From NCBI GenBank assembly GCA_044224215.1, contig JBGAKX010000061.1, positions 1-24,675 of the forward strand: DNA of 24,675 bases, written 5' to 3'. The stretch comes from DAOMFM01 sp035429825 (GTDB taxonomy: Bacteria; Acidobacteriota; Blastocatellia; UBA7656; JADIYM01). The notes beneath the pieces were generated by a model. It saw nothing but the letters and a program-made list of their open reading frames with translations. It searched no databases and was not told the DNA's origin. Shown piece after piece: positions 14,357 to 22,071 of the stretch (positions are counted from its first letter, which is position 1; every line of letters begins with the position of its first letter). Made by a program: the position numbers and the translations under genes.

Positions 14357-14563
14357 ATGGCAACCGCTAAACCGAAGGCAGCTCCCAAGAAGGCAGCTGC
14401 AAAGAAGGCAGCTCCCAAAAAGGCAGCTGCAAAGAAGGCTGCTCCCAAGAAGGCCGCTGCGAAGAAGGCCGCTCCGAAGAAGGCTGCTCCGAAGAAGGCC
14501 GCCGCAAAGAAGGCCGCTCCGAAGAAGGCCGCTGCCAAGAAGGCTGCTCCCAAGAAGAAATAG
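14357..14563 (+). CDS. Histone H1-like Lys/Ala/Pro repeat DNA-binding protein
   Basis: This 68-aa protein is nearly all Lys, Ala and Pro. After MATAKPKAAP it has 11 copies of KKAA(A/P) and ends KKK. Such proteins resemble eukaryotic H1 tails, chlamydial Hc-type proteins and AlgP-like C-termini. They are thought to bind DNA non-specifically by charge and help compact the nucleoid. There is no folded domain. AAGGAG lies 9 nt before ATG 14357. A strong promoter and an intrinsic terminator make it a single-gene, probably highly expressed unit. The short length is normal for this class. Binding to RNA or polyphosphate rather than DNA is possible. Confidence 0.85.
   Translation: MATAKPKAAPKKAAAKKAAPKKAAAKKAAPKKAAAKKAAPKKAAPKKAAAKKAAPKKAAAKKAAPKKK
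14387..14551 (+). repeat. 15-bp tandem repeat, 11 units, coding KKAA(A/P)
   Basis: Eleven 15-bp units differ mostly at third codon positions. The fifth residue alternates Ala, Pro, Ala, Pro and so on, except at 14462-14491 where two Pro units are adjacent. The pattern implies a 30-bp dimeric unit with one unit gained or lost. Confidence 0.85.
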
Positions 14564-14599
14564 GACGAGCCTATTCGACGCAAAACGGGGTTTCCCATA

Positions 14600-14635
14600 G
14601 AATAGGGGACAGGCAACTGTCCCCTATTCCTTTTT
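14600..14635 (+). terminator. Intrinsic terminator of the histone-like gene
   Basis: A perfect 12-bp stem (14600-14611 with 14618-14629) with loop GGCAAC is followed by C and TTTTT (14631-14635). It lies 36 nt after the stop codon. The core AATAGGGGACA...TGTCCCCTATT also resembles a repetitive extragenic palindrome. Confidence 0.85.
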
Positions 14636-14648
14636 CTGCGGTGGTGCG

Positions 14649-15002
14649 ATGGAGTACGACGAACGACCCTGGGGGAGTTACCAGGTAGTCGACGAAGGCC
14701 CGGGATACAAGGTCAAGCGCATCATCGTGCATCCGGGCAAGCGGCTCAGCCTGCAGCGGCATGCTCAGCGCCGGGAGCACTGGGTCATCGTCACGGGCAA
14801 CGGCAGCGTGACGCGTGACGGCGAGGTGTTCGACGTGGTGGCGCGCGACGCGATCGACATTCCGTGCGGCGCGGTCCACCGCCTCGAGAACATCGGGTCG
14901 GGACCGCTCGTGATGATCGAAGTGCAGCACGGCGAGTACCTCGGCGAAGACGACATCGTGCGGCTCGAGGACGACTACGGACGCCTCGAGTCGCAGCGCT
15001 AG
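14649..15002 (+). CDS. Cupin protein, type II mannose-6-phosphate isomerase-like
   Basis: This 117-aa single-domain cupin resembles the C-terminal isomerase domain of bifunctional ManC/AlgA proteins: ERPWGSYQVVDEG, then KVKRIIVHPGKRLSLQRH, RREHWVIVTGNG, and IPCGAVHRLENIG. The metal-binding pattern (Q-x-H in LQRH, E in REHW, H in VHRLEN) is present. The family interconverts mannose-6-phosphate and fructose-6-phosphate for GDP-mannose supply. Stand-alone cupins of this kind are common and may have other sugar substrates. No guanylyltransferase domain is attached. The gene starts just past the terminator at 14600-14635 and ends close to the DUF58 gene, with which it is probably co-transcribed. 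Confidence 0.85.
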   Translation: MEYDERPWGSYQVVDEGPGYKVKRIIVHPGKRLSLQRHAQRREHWVIVTGNGSVTRDGEVFDVVARDAIDIPCGAVHRLENIGSGPLVMIEVQHGEYLGEDDIVRLEDDYGRLESQR

Positions 15003-15013
15003 CAGTGTCCGCG

Positions 15014-15886
15014 ATGCTGCCGCGCGACGTGGCCCGCCGTGTCCGGCTGTTCCAGGTCCGCACCCGGAAGCTGATGGAGAGCGGACTCGGCGGCGAGTTC
15101 CGCTCGGTGTTCCGCGGTCGCGGCGTCGAATTCGACGAGGTGCGGCCGTACGAGCCCGGTGACGACGTCCGCCTGATCGACTGGAACGTCACCGCCCGCA
15201 CCGACGACCCGCACATCAAGAAGCATATCGAGGACCGCGAGCAGACGGTGGTGCTTGTCGTCGACGTGTCTGCGTCGTCGGCATACGGCGGCGCGCAGAC
15301 AAAGCGTGAGTACGCGGCCGAGATCTGCTGCGTGCTGGGTCTGGCCGCGGCGGCGGCTGGCGACCGGACCGCGCTGGTGCTCTTCTCTGATCGTGTCGAG
15401 CGGTTTGTGGCGCCGAGCCGCGGGTCGAGGCACGCGCTCGGCATCGCGCGGCACCTGCTGCGCCACGAGCCGGCGGGTCGCGGCACCGACATCGCCGGCG
15501 CACTGCGCACGCTCAACCGGCTCGTGCGTCGCCGCGCTCTGGTGTTTCTCGTATCGGACTTCCACGACGAGGGTTATGCGAAGGCGCTTGCCGTGACCGC
15601 GCGCCGCCACGACCTCATCGCGCTCACCGTGCTCGATCCCCGCGAGACAGCGCTTCCCGACGTGGGGCTCGCACACGTCGAGGACTCCGAGACCGGAGAA
15701 CGCGTCGTCGTCGACCTATCCGACCCCGATACGCGCGCAACCATCCGCCGGCGTACGGCGGAGTCGGCGCTCCGAATCGACAGGCAGTGTCGCGGCGCAG
15801 GCGTCGATCGCGCGACGCTGCACGTCGGCACGCCCTACGACGCGGCGCTCTACAGGTTGTTTGCGCGGCGCGAGCGCCGCATGTGA
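15014..15886 (+). CDS. DUF58 domain protein (VWA-like)
   Basis: This 290-aa protein has the DUF58 core FDEVRPYEPGDDVRLIDWNVTAR at about residues 40-62, and a following VWA-like strand, VVLVVDVSASS, that carries a MIDAS-type D-x-S-x-S. DUF58 proteins are usually encoded beside a MoxR AAA+ ATPase and membrane VWA proteins, with proposed roles in chaperoning or envelope stress. Here no MoxR gene adjoins it; the upstream neighbour is a cupin and the downstream gene is convergent after 11 bp. An in-frame GTG at 15005 is an alternative start and neither has a Shine-Dalgarno sequence. I chose ATG 15014 because MLPRDVARRVR matches the usual N-terminus. Confidence 0.88.
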   Translation: MLPRDVARRVRLFQVRTRKLMESGLGGEFRSVFRGRGVEFDEVRPYEPGDDVRLIDWNVTARTDDPHIKKHIEDREQTVVLVVDVSASSAYGGAQTKREYAAEICCVLGLAAAAAGDRTALVLFSDRVERFVAPSRGSRHALGIARHLLRHEPAGRGTDIAGALRTLNRLVRRRALVFLVSDFHDEGYAKALAVTARRHDLIALTVLDPRETALPDVGLAHVEDSETGERVVVDLSDPDTRATIRRRTAESALRIDRQCRGAGVDRATLHVGTPYDAALYRLFARRERRM

Positions 15887-15897
15887 CGCTCGGACGC

Positions 15898-18800
15898 TTA
15901 CGAGCCAGGCGAGCGCGAGTACTGCTCGAACGCGTTGAACTCGGCCTCCGCTTCTGAGAAGCGGCCCTGCTTGCGGTACACCAGGCTCAGCAGACGGTGC
16001 GCGTCGGCGAACGTCGGGTCGATCGTCAGCGCCATCAGGAGCGCGTGCTCCGAACGGGCGTACGACGCCGCGTCGAGCGTTCGGTCGCCGATGATCTGTT
16101 CGGCCTGCGCGAGCTCGAAGAACCCGAGAGGATCGCGCGGCTCGAGACTCGTGTACTCGGTCAACGGCGCAAGCGATTCGTCGTACCGTCCGACGTCACG
16201 CAATGCGCGCCCGTAATGAAGGTCGAGCACCGGCATGGAGCCGGCATACGCCGCGTCGGATCGCGCCTTTTCGATCTCGGCGAGCGCGCCGGCGGCGTCG
16301 CCCTTGATCTGCAGCGCAAGTCCGCGCAGATGATGCGCGCGCGCACTCTCGGGCGCCGCGGTAACCGCACGGTCGAGACGCTCGAGCGCGCCGTCAATGT
16401 TGTTCTTGGTCAGGTAGTACTTGCCGAGATCGAGATTCGTGGCGAGATCGTCCGGATCGAGGGCCACCGCGCGCTGCCACTGCTCGAGCGCCTGCTCGTC
16501 GAGATCGCTGGCGGCGGCGATCTCGCCGAGGATCGAACGCGCGCGTACCGTGTCGCCGATGGCAAGGGACTCCTGCAGAAACCTGGTCGCACGGGCCTTC
16601 TCGCCGCGCGAGACCGCGTTGAGGGCCATCTCGTTGAGCAGATCGGTCGTTGCGCCCGAGATGAACGGGGCTACGGGCTCGCTGTGCTGCTCGAGCGTGT
16701 CGACGTTCGACTGTTCGGTCACCTCGTTCGCGATGCCGACGTGCAGCGGCGCGAGGAACTCGATTCGCGCGTTGTCGTCCGTGTTGCGCGGCGCGCCGGC
16801 GGCGAGTCCACGAACCGCGGTCGGTGTCAGGTAGAGCCGGGACAGCACGGCGCCTGCACTCTCCGAGCCGATGCGTTTCAGGTCGGCGACGACGTCGGGG
16901 CGCGACTGGATCCGGTCGTTCATACGCTCGGGATCGAGGGTGATCGGGTCTCGGCTTCCAAGGAGAATCAGGTCGCCGCTTGCGCCGCGGAACAGAAACA
17001 CCGTGGGGAACGCATCCGAAAACGTGCCGACCAGCGTGGCGACCTCGCTCGGCTGCATTTCGTAGATCTGGAGCCACTGGCAGAACAGCCCGCCAGGGGC
17101 AAGGTGCGCCGCGCCGGCCTCGAAGTACTCGCGTGTGAAAAGGTTTGCGACGCCCGACAGCCACGGGTTCGACGGTTCGGACACGATGACGTCAAACCGC
17201 CGATCGGTGGCCGCGAGGTAGTTCCTGCCGTCGTTGATCAACAGCTCGAGCCGCGGGTCCTCGAGCGGACGCCGGTTCACGCCCTCGAAGAAGCGGGACG
17301 CTTCGACGACCGCGGGTTCGAGCTCGACCGACGTCACGTGCTCGACGGGATGCGTGAGCACCGAACCCACGCTGACGCCGCTGCCCCATCCGACGACGAG
17401 GACGCTCTTTGGGTCGCTGTGAACGAGCAGCGGGATGTGCGCGATCAGCGATTGCGTCGGCAGGTCGCCTGCCGTCGTCGCATCGGGTTTGCCGTTCACC
17501 TTCAGAACGAAATAGCCGTGCTGCTGCTGGACGGCGACGGTCGCCGAGACGCCGTCTCGGTAGAAGAGCGTCTCGCCGTCTCCGCCCGAGGCAAAGTGCT
17601 CGTAGAACTCCTTGCGCGTTGCCGACTTCATCGACGGCGCGTAGCGATACACTCCGCTCGCCATCACGCTTGGGTCCCACACCGGAGCGAAGACGACGGA
17701 AAGGCCGATCGCGCCCGAAAGAGCGACCGCGAGAGCGGCCCGCACCGGTCGGTCCACCTCAGCCGCCGCGAGCGCGAGGAGCGTGGCCGCCGCCAGGTTC
17801 AAAGCCACCGCGGCCACCAGGCTCCCGCGAACACCGAGGAGCGGTATGAGCACGAATCCCGCGGCGAACGATCCCGCGATCGCGCCCAGCGTGTTCACGG
17901 AGTAGAGCGCACCGACCGTCCGTCCGAGACTCTCGAATCGAGTCGCCGCCGCGCGCACGGCCAGTGGAAAGACCATCCCGAGCAGCGTTGTGGGGACGAG
18001 CATGACCATCATCGACAGGATGAGCCGCGACATGAGGAGGAGCCCGGCCGGCGAGCCCTCGAAACTGCGGAAGAGCACCACGAAGAGATACGGCAGCTCG
18101 CGGATGAGAAACAGCCCTGCAAACGCGGAGGCGCCCACGCCAAGCTCGACAAGCGTCAGCGAGAGCAGCGGGCGCCGGCTGCGGCCGGCAAGCCACGTCC
18201 CTATGCCGGACCCGAGCGCGAGCCCGATCAGAAACGTCGTCAGCATGATCGTGAATGCATAGACGGACGAACCAAGCACGAGCGCAAGAGCCCGGGTCCA
18301 CGCGACCTCGCACACGAGCGCAGCGAGTCCCGACATCGCAAATGCCGCGTAGAGCGCCACGATCGTCGCGTTCACGCGTTTGCCGGCGGACTCGCGTTCG
18401 TCTCTCGATGCGGCGCGCGGATTCGCATCAGCACCGGACGTAGCATGGGAACGCTCGCGCGAGCGCGATACGGCAAACGCAAGCGCCGCGGCGATAAAGT
18501 TCGAGCCCGCCGCCACGAGCGTCGTTCCCACGAGACCGATCCACGGAATCAGCACCAGTCCGGCCGCCGCTGCGCCGAGCACCGCGCCGACGGTGTTCGT
18601 CGTGTAGAGCGCGCCGACGTCGCGTGCCACGGCATCGGGCCCTGTCGCAAAGAAGCGGCTGAGGACGGGCAGCGTTGCACCCATCAGGATCGTGGGAACG
18701 AGCAGCACCGCGCCCGCCAGCAGGAAACGTACGATGCTGAGCCCGATGAAGGAGAGCCCCGCTGCGCGCCACAGCGGTTGGTAGAGCGACGGGAGCGCCG

Positions 18801-19104
18801 AGAACAGCAGCGGCACGACGAGGCCGTACAGACCAATCCCGACCTCGAGAAACGCATACGCTCGCAGCGGACGTGCCGTGCGGTCCGCGAGGCGTCCGCC
18901 CGCGAGGCTCCCGATCGCGAGGCCGCCCATGAAGACCGCGAGCACCGTCGACACGGCGAGCGTCGTCGCGCCGAACACGAGCGTGAGCTCGCGCATCCAC
19001 ACGACCTGGTAGACAAGACCGCTTGCGCCGGAGGCGAGAAAACAGACGAGCGCAACGGCTGGGCGGCGGCCCGACCCGACGTCCCTCTTGCCAGCTGCCT
19101 TCAT
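15898..19104 (-). CDS. Fused MFS-type membrane / spermidine synthase-like / TPR protein
   Basis: This 1068-aa protein has three parts. Residues ~1-480 hold about 12-14 hydrophobic helices in two similar halves joined by a charged linker near 220-250, with the repeated motif VGALY(T/S)xNTxGA. Residues ~490-760 are a spermidine synthase-like Rossmann domain (VLVVGWGSGVSVGS near 565-578, then VTSVELEPAVVEAS). Residues ~820-1068 form TPR repeats. In true aminopropyltransferases the active site has an Asp-containing motif; here the position reads DVIVSEPSNPWLSG near 640, and GGG is GWG. Polyamine synthesis by the standard mechanism is therefore doubtful. Related fused proteins with the SEPSNPW motif recur in GC-rich soil bacteria; their function is unproven. 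ATG 19104 is preferred over the longer frame. The gene follows the antiporter after 28 bp and is probably in its operon. Confidence 0.9.
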   Translation of the reverse strand: MKAAGKRDVGSGRRPAVALVCFLASGASGLVYQVVWMRELTLVFGATTLAVSTVLAVFMGGLAIGSLAGGRLADRTARPLRAYAFLEVGIGLYGLVVPLLFSALPSLYQPLWRAAGLSFIGLSIVRFLLAGAVLLVPTILMGATLPVLSRFFATGPDAVARDVGALYTTNTVGAVLGAAAAGLVLIPWIGLVGTTLVAAGSNFIAAALAFAVSRSRERSHATSGADANPRAASRDERESAGKRVNATIVALYAAFAMSGLAALVCEVAWTRALALVLGSSVYAFTIMLTTFLIGLALGSGIGTWLAGRSRRPLLSLTLVELGVGASAFAGLFLIRELPYLFVVLFRSFEGSPAGLLLMSRLILSMMVMLVPTTLLGMVFPLAVRAAATRFESLGRTVGALYSVNTLGAIAGSFAAGFVLIPLLGVRGSLVAAVALNLAAATLLALAAAEVDRPVRAALAVALSGAIGLSVVFAPVWDPSVMASGVYRYAPSMKSATRKEFYEHFASGGDGETLFYRDGVSATVAVQQQHGYFVLKVNGKPDATTAGDLPTQSLIAHIPLLVHSDPKSVLVVGWGSGVSVGSVLTHPVEHVTSVELEPAVVEASRFFEGVNRRPLEDPRLELLINDGRNYLAATDRRFDVIVSEPSNPWLSGVANLFTREYFEAGAAHLAPGGLFCQWLQIYEMQPSEVATLVGTFSDAFPTVFLFRGASGDLILLGSRDPITLDPERMNDRIQSRPDVVADLKRIGSESAGAVLSRLYLTPTAVRGLAAGAPRNTDDNARIEFLAPLHVGIANEVTEQSNVDTLEQHSEPVAPFISGATTDLLNEMALNAVSRGEKARATRFLQESLAIGDTVRARSILGEIAAASDLDEQALEQWQRAVALDPDDLATNLDLGKYYLTKNNIDGALERLDRAVTAAPESARAHHLRGLALQIKGDAAGALAEIEKARSDAAYAGSMPVLDLHYGRALRDVGRYDESLAPLTEYTSLEPRDPLGFFELAQAEQIIGDRTLDAASYARSEHALLMALTIDPTFADAHRLLSLVYRKQGRFSEAEAEFNAFEQYSRSPGS

Positions 19105-19132
19105 CACAACGAACCGCGACGGGTATCGCGCC

Positions 19133-20440
19133 CTACCAGTGCTCGCGCACCAGTCGCGGGAGTCCCGTGAACGCCGCCAGCGATCGCTTGCGGAACGCCA
19201 CACGCACAAGCTCGAATCCGGCCCAGCCGAAATACAGCCACGTGATCACGACCTTGAAATCGTGCGCGAACGACTCGACGGATGGCCGCCCAGCACCGAT
19301 CACACCCGCCAGCCAGTTTGAGAAGTGGTTGATTCCATCGGAGCCGGGCGGGGGCGCCTCAAAGCCGGACGAGACGAACTGCAGCGCCCACAAGCCGAAG
19401 AGGATCACGGCCTCCCACCAGCTGAAGCGCATGTTCGCAAGAAGGATCATTCCGAGCAGTGACTGCCCGATCGTCAGGATGATCTCGAGGCGCTGGTGTT
19501 CGTCGAACGGGATCGAGGCAAAGCTGCCGTGCGAGATGGCATAGACGATGGGCAGCATTCCAACCAGCATCGTCCACTGGTTGATGTTCGAACTGACCAT
19601 GTTCATCAGCGCCATGGGAGCCGAGCTCACCCTGCGCGCCCAGTAGAAGGCCGACACCTTCTCGGGGAACTCAGACAGGAACGGCGACACCCACTGAACA
19701 AAGACGAACTGGGACACGCCGATCGACAGCGCGATTCCGAGCATGGACTCGAGGAACGGATGCGCGACGAAATAGAGGACGAGTGCGCCCGCCACGAACA
19801 GCCCGACGATGATGGCGTTCCGCACGGCGGGCTTCTGGGCCAGAATCGTACGCGGGATCTTTTCGATATCCTCGAGCTTCTCGTCCGACTGCGGCGGAAT
19901 CTTGTTCAACACGACAAGGTACGCCGCATACATCAGGAACAGCACGACGCTGTCGTACCAGTCGAGCGACGCCTTCAGCCAGATCACCATGAAGTAGAGA
20001 ATCGGCGGCAACAGCGACACGACCTCGATGGCGTGCTCCTCCTCGAGATCGATGCCGTCGAGGACCTTGTTGCGCTTCTTCCGGCTGAAGTATGCCGCCG
20101 TCGCATAGATCATCGGCCACCCGAGACCCACCAGGAGTCGAAGGCTGCCGGTGAAGTTCGCCGTCATCAGGTGGATCTTGGAAGGATCCTTACCCGCCTG
20201 GTACGAGATCACGGCTTCGACCGCGAACTCGGGCAGCGTCTGCAGCCAAGCCAGGATCGCGAGCGCGAGGCCCTGCGAGATCAGGAACTGCGCGGCTTCC
20301 GCGCCCCACGCAATCAGAACCGCCGAGCCGAGCACCGCTGGAAAGGTCCAGATCGCGGACCACGCCGAGCCGACCGCCACATCGGCAGCGACGACCTTGC
20401 TTGCGACGAGCTTTGCTGCGCCGAACAGTTGCGGCTTCAC
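19133..20440 (-). CDS. Sodium/calcium exchanger-like (CaCA superfamily) membrane protein
   Basis: This 435-aa polytopic protein has two inverted-repeat halves. Each holds an acidic exchanger-like helix motif: QTLPEFAVEAVISYQAG in the first and LSEFPEKVSAFYWAR in the second, corresponding to the alpha repeats of Na+/Ca2+ exchangers. A charged cytoplasmic loop (KKRNKVLDGIDLEEEH) lies between helices in the first half. The transported ion cannot be fixed from sequence; Ca2+ or another cation is expected. GTG 20440 is chosen because GGAG lies 6 nt upstream; the open frame begins at a TTG 12 nt earlier that overlaps that ribosome binding site. It is the first gene of a two-gene unit with the 1068-aa fusion protein and is divergent from a TPR gene. 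Confidence 0.85.
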   Translation of the reverse strand: MKPQLFGAAKLVASKVVAADVAVGSAWSAIWTFPAVLGSAVLIAWGAEAAQFLISQGLALAILAWLQTLPEFAVEAVISYQAGKDPSKIHLMTANFTGSLRLLVGLGWPMIYATAAYFSRKKRNKVLDGIDLEEEHAIEVVSLLPPILYFMVIWLKASLDWYDSVVLFLMYAAYLVVLNKIPPQSDEKLEDIEKIPRTILAQKPAVRNAIIVGLFVAGALVLYFVAHPFLESMLGIALSIGVSQFVFVQWVSPFLSEFPEKVSAFYWARRVSSAPMALMNMVSSNINQWTMLVGMLPIVYAISHGSFASIPFDEHQRLEIILTIGQSLLGMILLANMRFSWWEAVILFGLWALQFVSSGFEAPPPGSDGINHFSNWLAGVIGAGRPSVESFAHDFKVVITWLYFGWAGFELVRVAFRKRSLAAFTGLPRLVREHW

Positions 20441-20476
20441 ACAGTTCTCCAATCAGGGCTTGAACAAAGCCGCGGC

Positions 20477-20485
20477 ATCATACCA
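20477..20485 (-). promoter_or_regulatory. Candidate extended -10 promoter of the antiporter unit
   Basis: On the minus strand TGG-TATGAT places a TATGAT box at 20482-20477 with an upstream TG. There is no -35 match, as can be the case for extended -10 promoters. The implied start is about 30 nt before GTG 20440. Confidence 0.4.
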
Positions 20486-20546
20486 TGGCGCCGCGATCGA
20501 CGGCCGCGCGGCTGGTTGCTGCACATTGCCGCCGCGACGGGCCAAC

Positions 20547-20576
20547 TTGCTGCGGTTTGAACGCCGCTGCTATCAT
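20547..20576 (+). promoter_or_regulatory. Candidate promoter of the TPR gene
   Basis: TTGCTG (20547-20552) and TATCAT (20571-20576) are spaced 18 bp, 33 nt before the GTG start. The -10 is good and the -35 partial. Confidence 0.4.
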
Positions 20577-20609
20577 TCGACGTTTCTGGATGGGTCGAGG
20601 GAGATTTCT

Positions 20610-22016
20610 GTGGGGAAGAAGCGAGCACAACGGGTGGCGATCTGGGAGCGGTGGCCGTTTTCGCGCCAGAAGACGATCATCGTAGCGAGCGTGCTCGCGG
20701 CCGTCGTCGTGCTTGGCGGCGGGTTCTTTGCATGGCGCGCATACGCCAACAGAGCGGTCGATTACGGGGCGTTGCTCAAGGTGAGCCCCGCGTACAAGGC
20801 ATATACGATCGGTGTTGCCGCAGCCAGCTCAGGCCATCCAAAGGAGGCCGAGGACGCGTTCGAGCGCGCGCTGAAGCAGGATTCGTCGAACGCGCTGATC
20901 TACAACGCGCTCGCGACGCTGTACCTTGGCCAGCAGGAGACCCAGAAGGCGCTCGTCACGGCCGAGAACGGCATCGTGAAGGCGCCGGGCTCGCCCGACC
21001 TCTACTACACGCTCGGTCTCGCGCGGTACAAGATCGGTCAGCTTGACGACGCGGCGTCGGCGCTGCAGCGCGCAATCGAGATCAAACCTGAGTTTGGCGA
21101 CGCGCTGCTGTGGCTCGGCAACACATACCTGCTTCAGTCAAAGGTGCTCGCTGGCACGCCCGACGGCGGCGACCCGGCAAAGCTGCAGCAGGCGATCGAT
21201 CTGTTCCGGCGGGCCGTCGATTCCGATCCGTCGGTCGCGGGCTATCACTCCGCGCTGGCCGAGGCGCTGTACCAGCGACGGGATCTCGCCGAGGCGCGCG
21301 CCGCCATGGAGCAGGCGTGCGCGCTCGATCCCAAGAACGCGGGGTACGCGTCGTCACTTGGGGAGATCTGCGATCAGCTCGACGACCTCACAGCCGCCGA
21401 GGCGGCGTACAAGACCGCGACGACAATCGATCCCAATAATCCGGACGCGTTGTACGGTCTGGGTCTCGTCTACTTCAAACGCCAGCAGGACGCCGAGGCG
21501 ATCGAGTCGTTCCGCAACGTGCTCAAGAAGAATCCGTTCCACGCCGACGCCCACGAGAAGCTCGGACAGGCGCTGATTCGCACGGGAGCGCAAGCGGAGG
21601 GCGACGGCGAGTTGCAGGCCGCTGAAGATTCGCGCATGCGCGACAAGACGATCAACGACATGCGACGTGCGTCGATGGCCGACCCGACGAACGCGGAACT
21701 CGCGAACAACCTCGGGATAGAGCTCGCACGACAGGGCTCATACGAAGAGGCGATGCAGGCATTCAGCCGGGCGCTCGCTGCCAACCCGCGCTACATCGAC
21801 GCGCAGTACCAGATGGCCGGCGTGCTGGCGACGACAGGCAAGGTCGGCGAAGCGATCACGGCGTTCATGCAGGTCGACAAGGCCCAGCCCGGGTATCGCG
21901 ACACGAACCTGTACCTGTCGCGCCTCAACGAACGGATCGGACGGGCCCCCGAAGCAAAGCGTCGCAAGGAGATGTACGACGCTCAGCAGGCCGAGGCGGC
22001 CAAGACGAAGGGCTGA
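20610..22016 (+). CDS. Membrane-anchored TPR protein
   Basis: This 468-aa protein has a short basic N-terminus (VGKKRAQRVAIWERW) and one transmembrane helix at about residues 20-45 (IIVASVLAAVVVLGGGFFAW), followed by some ten TPR units to residue ~450. It is therefore probably anchored in the inner membrane with a large periplasmic scaffold domain. A unit of regular 34-residue spacing, such as YGLGLVYFKRQQDAEAIESFRNVLKKNPF, is typical. The GTG start at 20610 is supported by GAGGGAG 6 nt upstream; the open frame further upstream covers the divergent gene and is not used. No catalytic domain is visible. A role in envelope assembly or complex formation is a guess. Confidence 0.88.
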   Translation: MGKKRAQRVAIWERWPFSRQKTIIVASVLAAVVVLGGGFFAWRAYANRAVDYGALLKVSPAYKAYTIGVAAASSGHPKEAEDAFERALKQDSSNALIYNALATLYLGQQETQKALVTAENGIVKAPGSPDLYYTLGLARYKIGQLDDAASALQRAIEIKPEFGDALLWLGNTYLLQSKVLAGTPDGGDPAKLQQAIDLFRRAVDSDPSVAGYHSALAEALYQRRDLAEARAAMEQACALDPKNAGYASSLGEICDQLDDLTAAEAAYKTATTIDPNNPDALYGLGLVYFKRQQDAEAIESFRNVLKKNPFHADAHEKLGQALIRTGAQAEGDGELQAAEDSRMRDKTINDMRRASMADPTNAELANNLGIELARQGSYEEAMQAFSRALAANPRYIDAQYQMAGVLATTGKVGEAITAFMQVDKAQPGYRDTNLYLSRLNERIGRAPEAKRRKEMYDAQQAEAAKTKG

Positions 22017-22032
22017 CGGATCGACCAGCGGC

Positions 22033-22070
22033 GCGACCCGCGCGAGTGCGCACAGGCCGCGCCGGGTCGC
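22033..22070. terminator. Hairpin between convergent genes
   Basis: GCGACCCG (22033-22040) pairs exactly with CGGGTCGC (22063-22070) around a 22-nt GC-rich loop. It fills most of the 55 bp between the TPR and glucokinase stops and could terminate both. No T-tract is seen. Confidence 0.5.
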
Positions 22071-22071
22071 C

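Noticed and set aside
14278..14370. A 30-codon frame in the leader of the histone-like gene, overlapping its start
   Set aside because: No ribosome binding site and no sign of a conserved peptide. It could be a regulatory upstream frame but nothing supports that beyond position.
13468..14370. Open frames running through the N run
   Set aside because: Continuity depends on unknown bases; the gap length is not known.
14357..14563. The 15-bp array as a possible CRISPR or non-coding satellite
   Set aside because: Units are contiguous without spacers, keep frame perfectly, vary at third codon positions, and are framed by a ribosome binding site and a terminator, so it is a coding repeat.
15997..19170. 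A 1057-codon plus-strand open frame opposite the MFS/spermidine-synthase-like gene
   Set aside because: Very rich in Arg/Glu/His, with no domain pattern. It is the antisense shadow of a well-supported membrane protein, as expected in GC-rich DNA.
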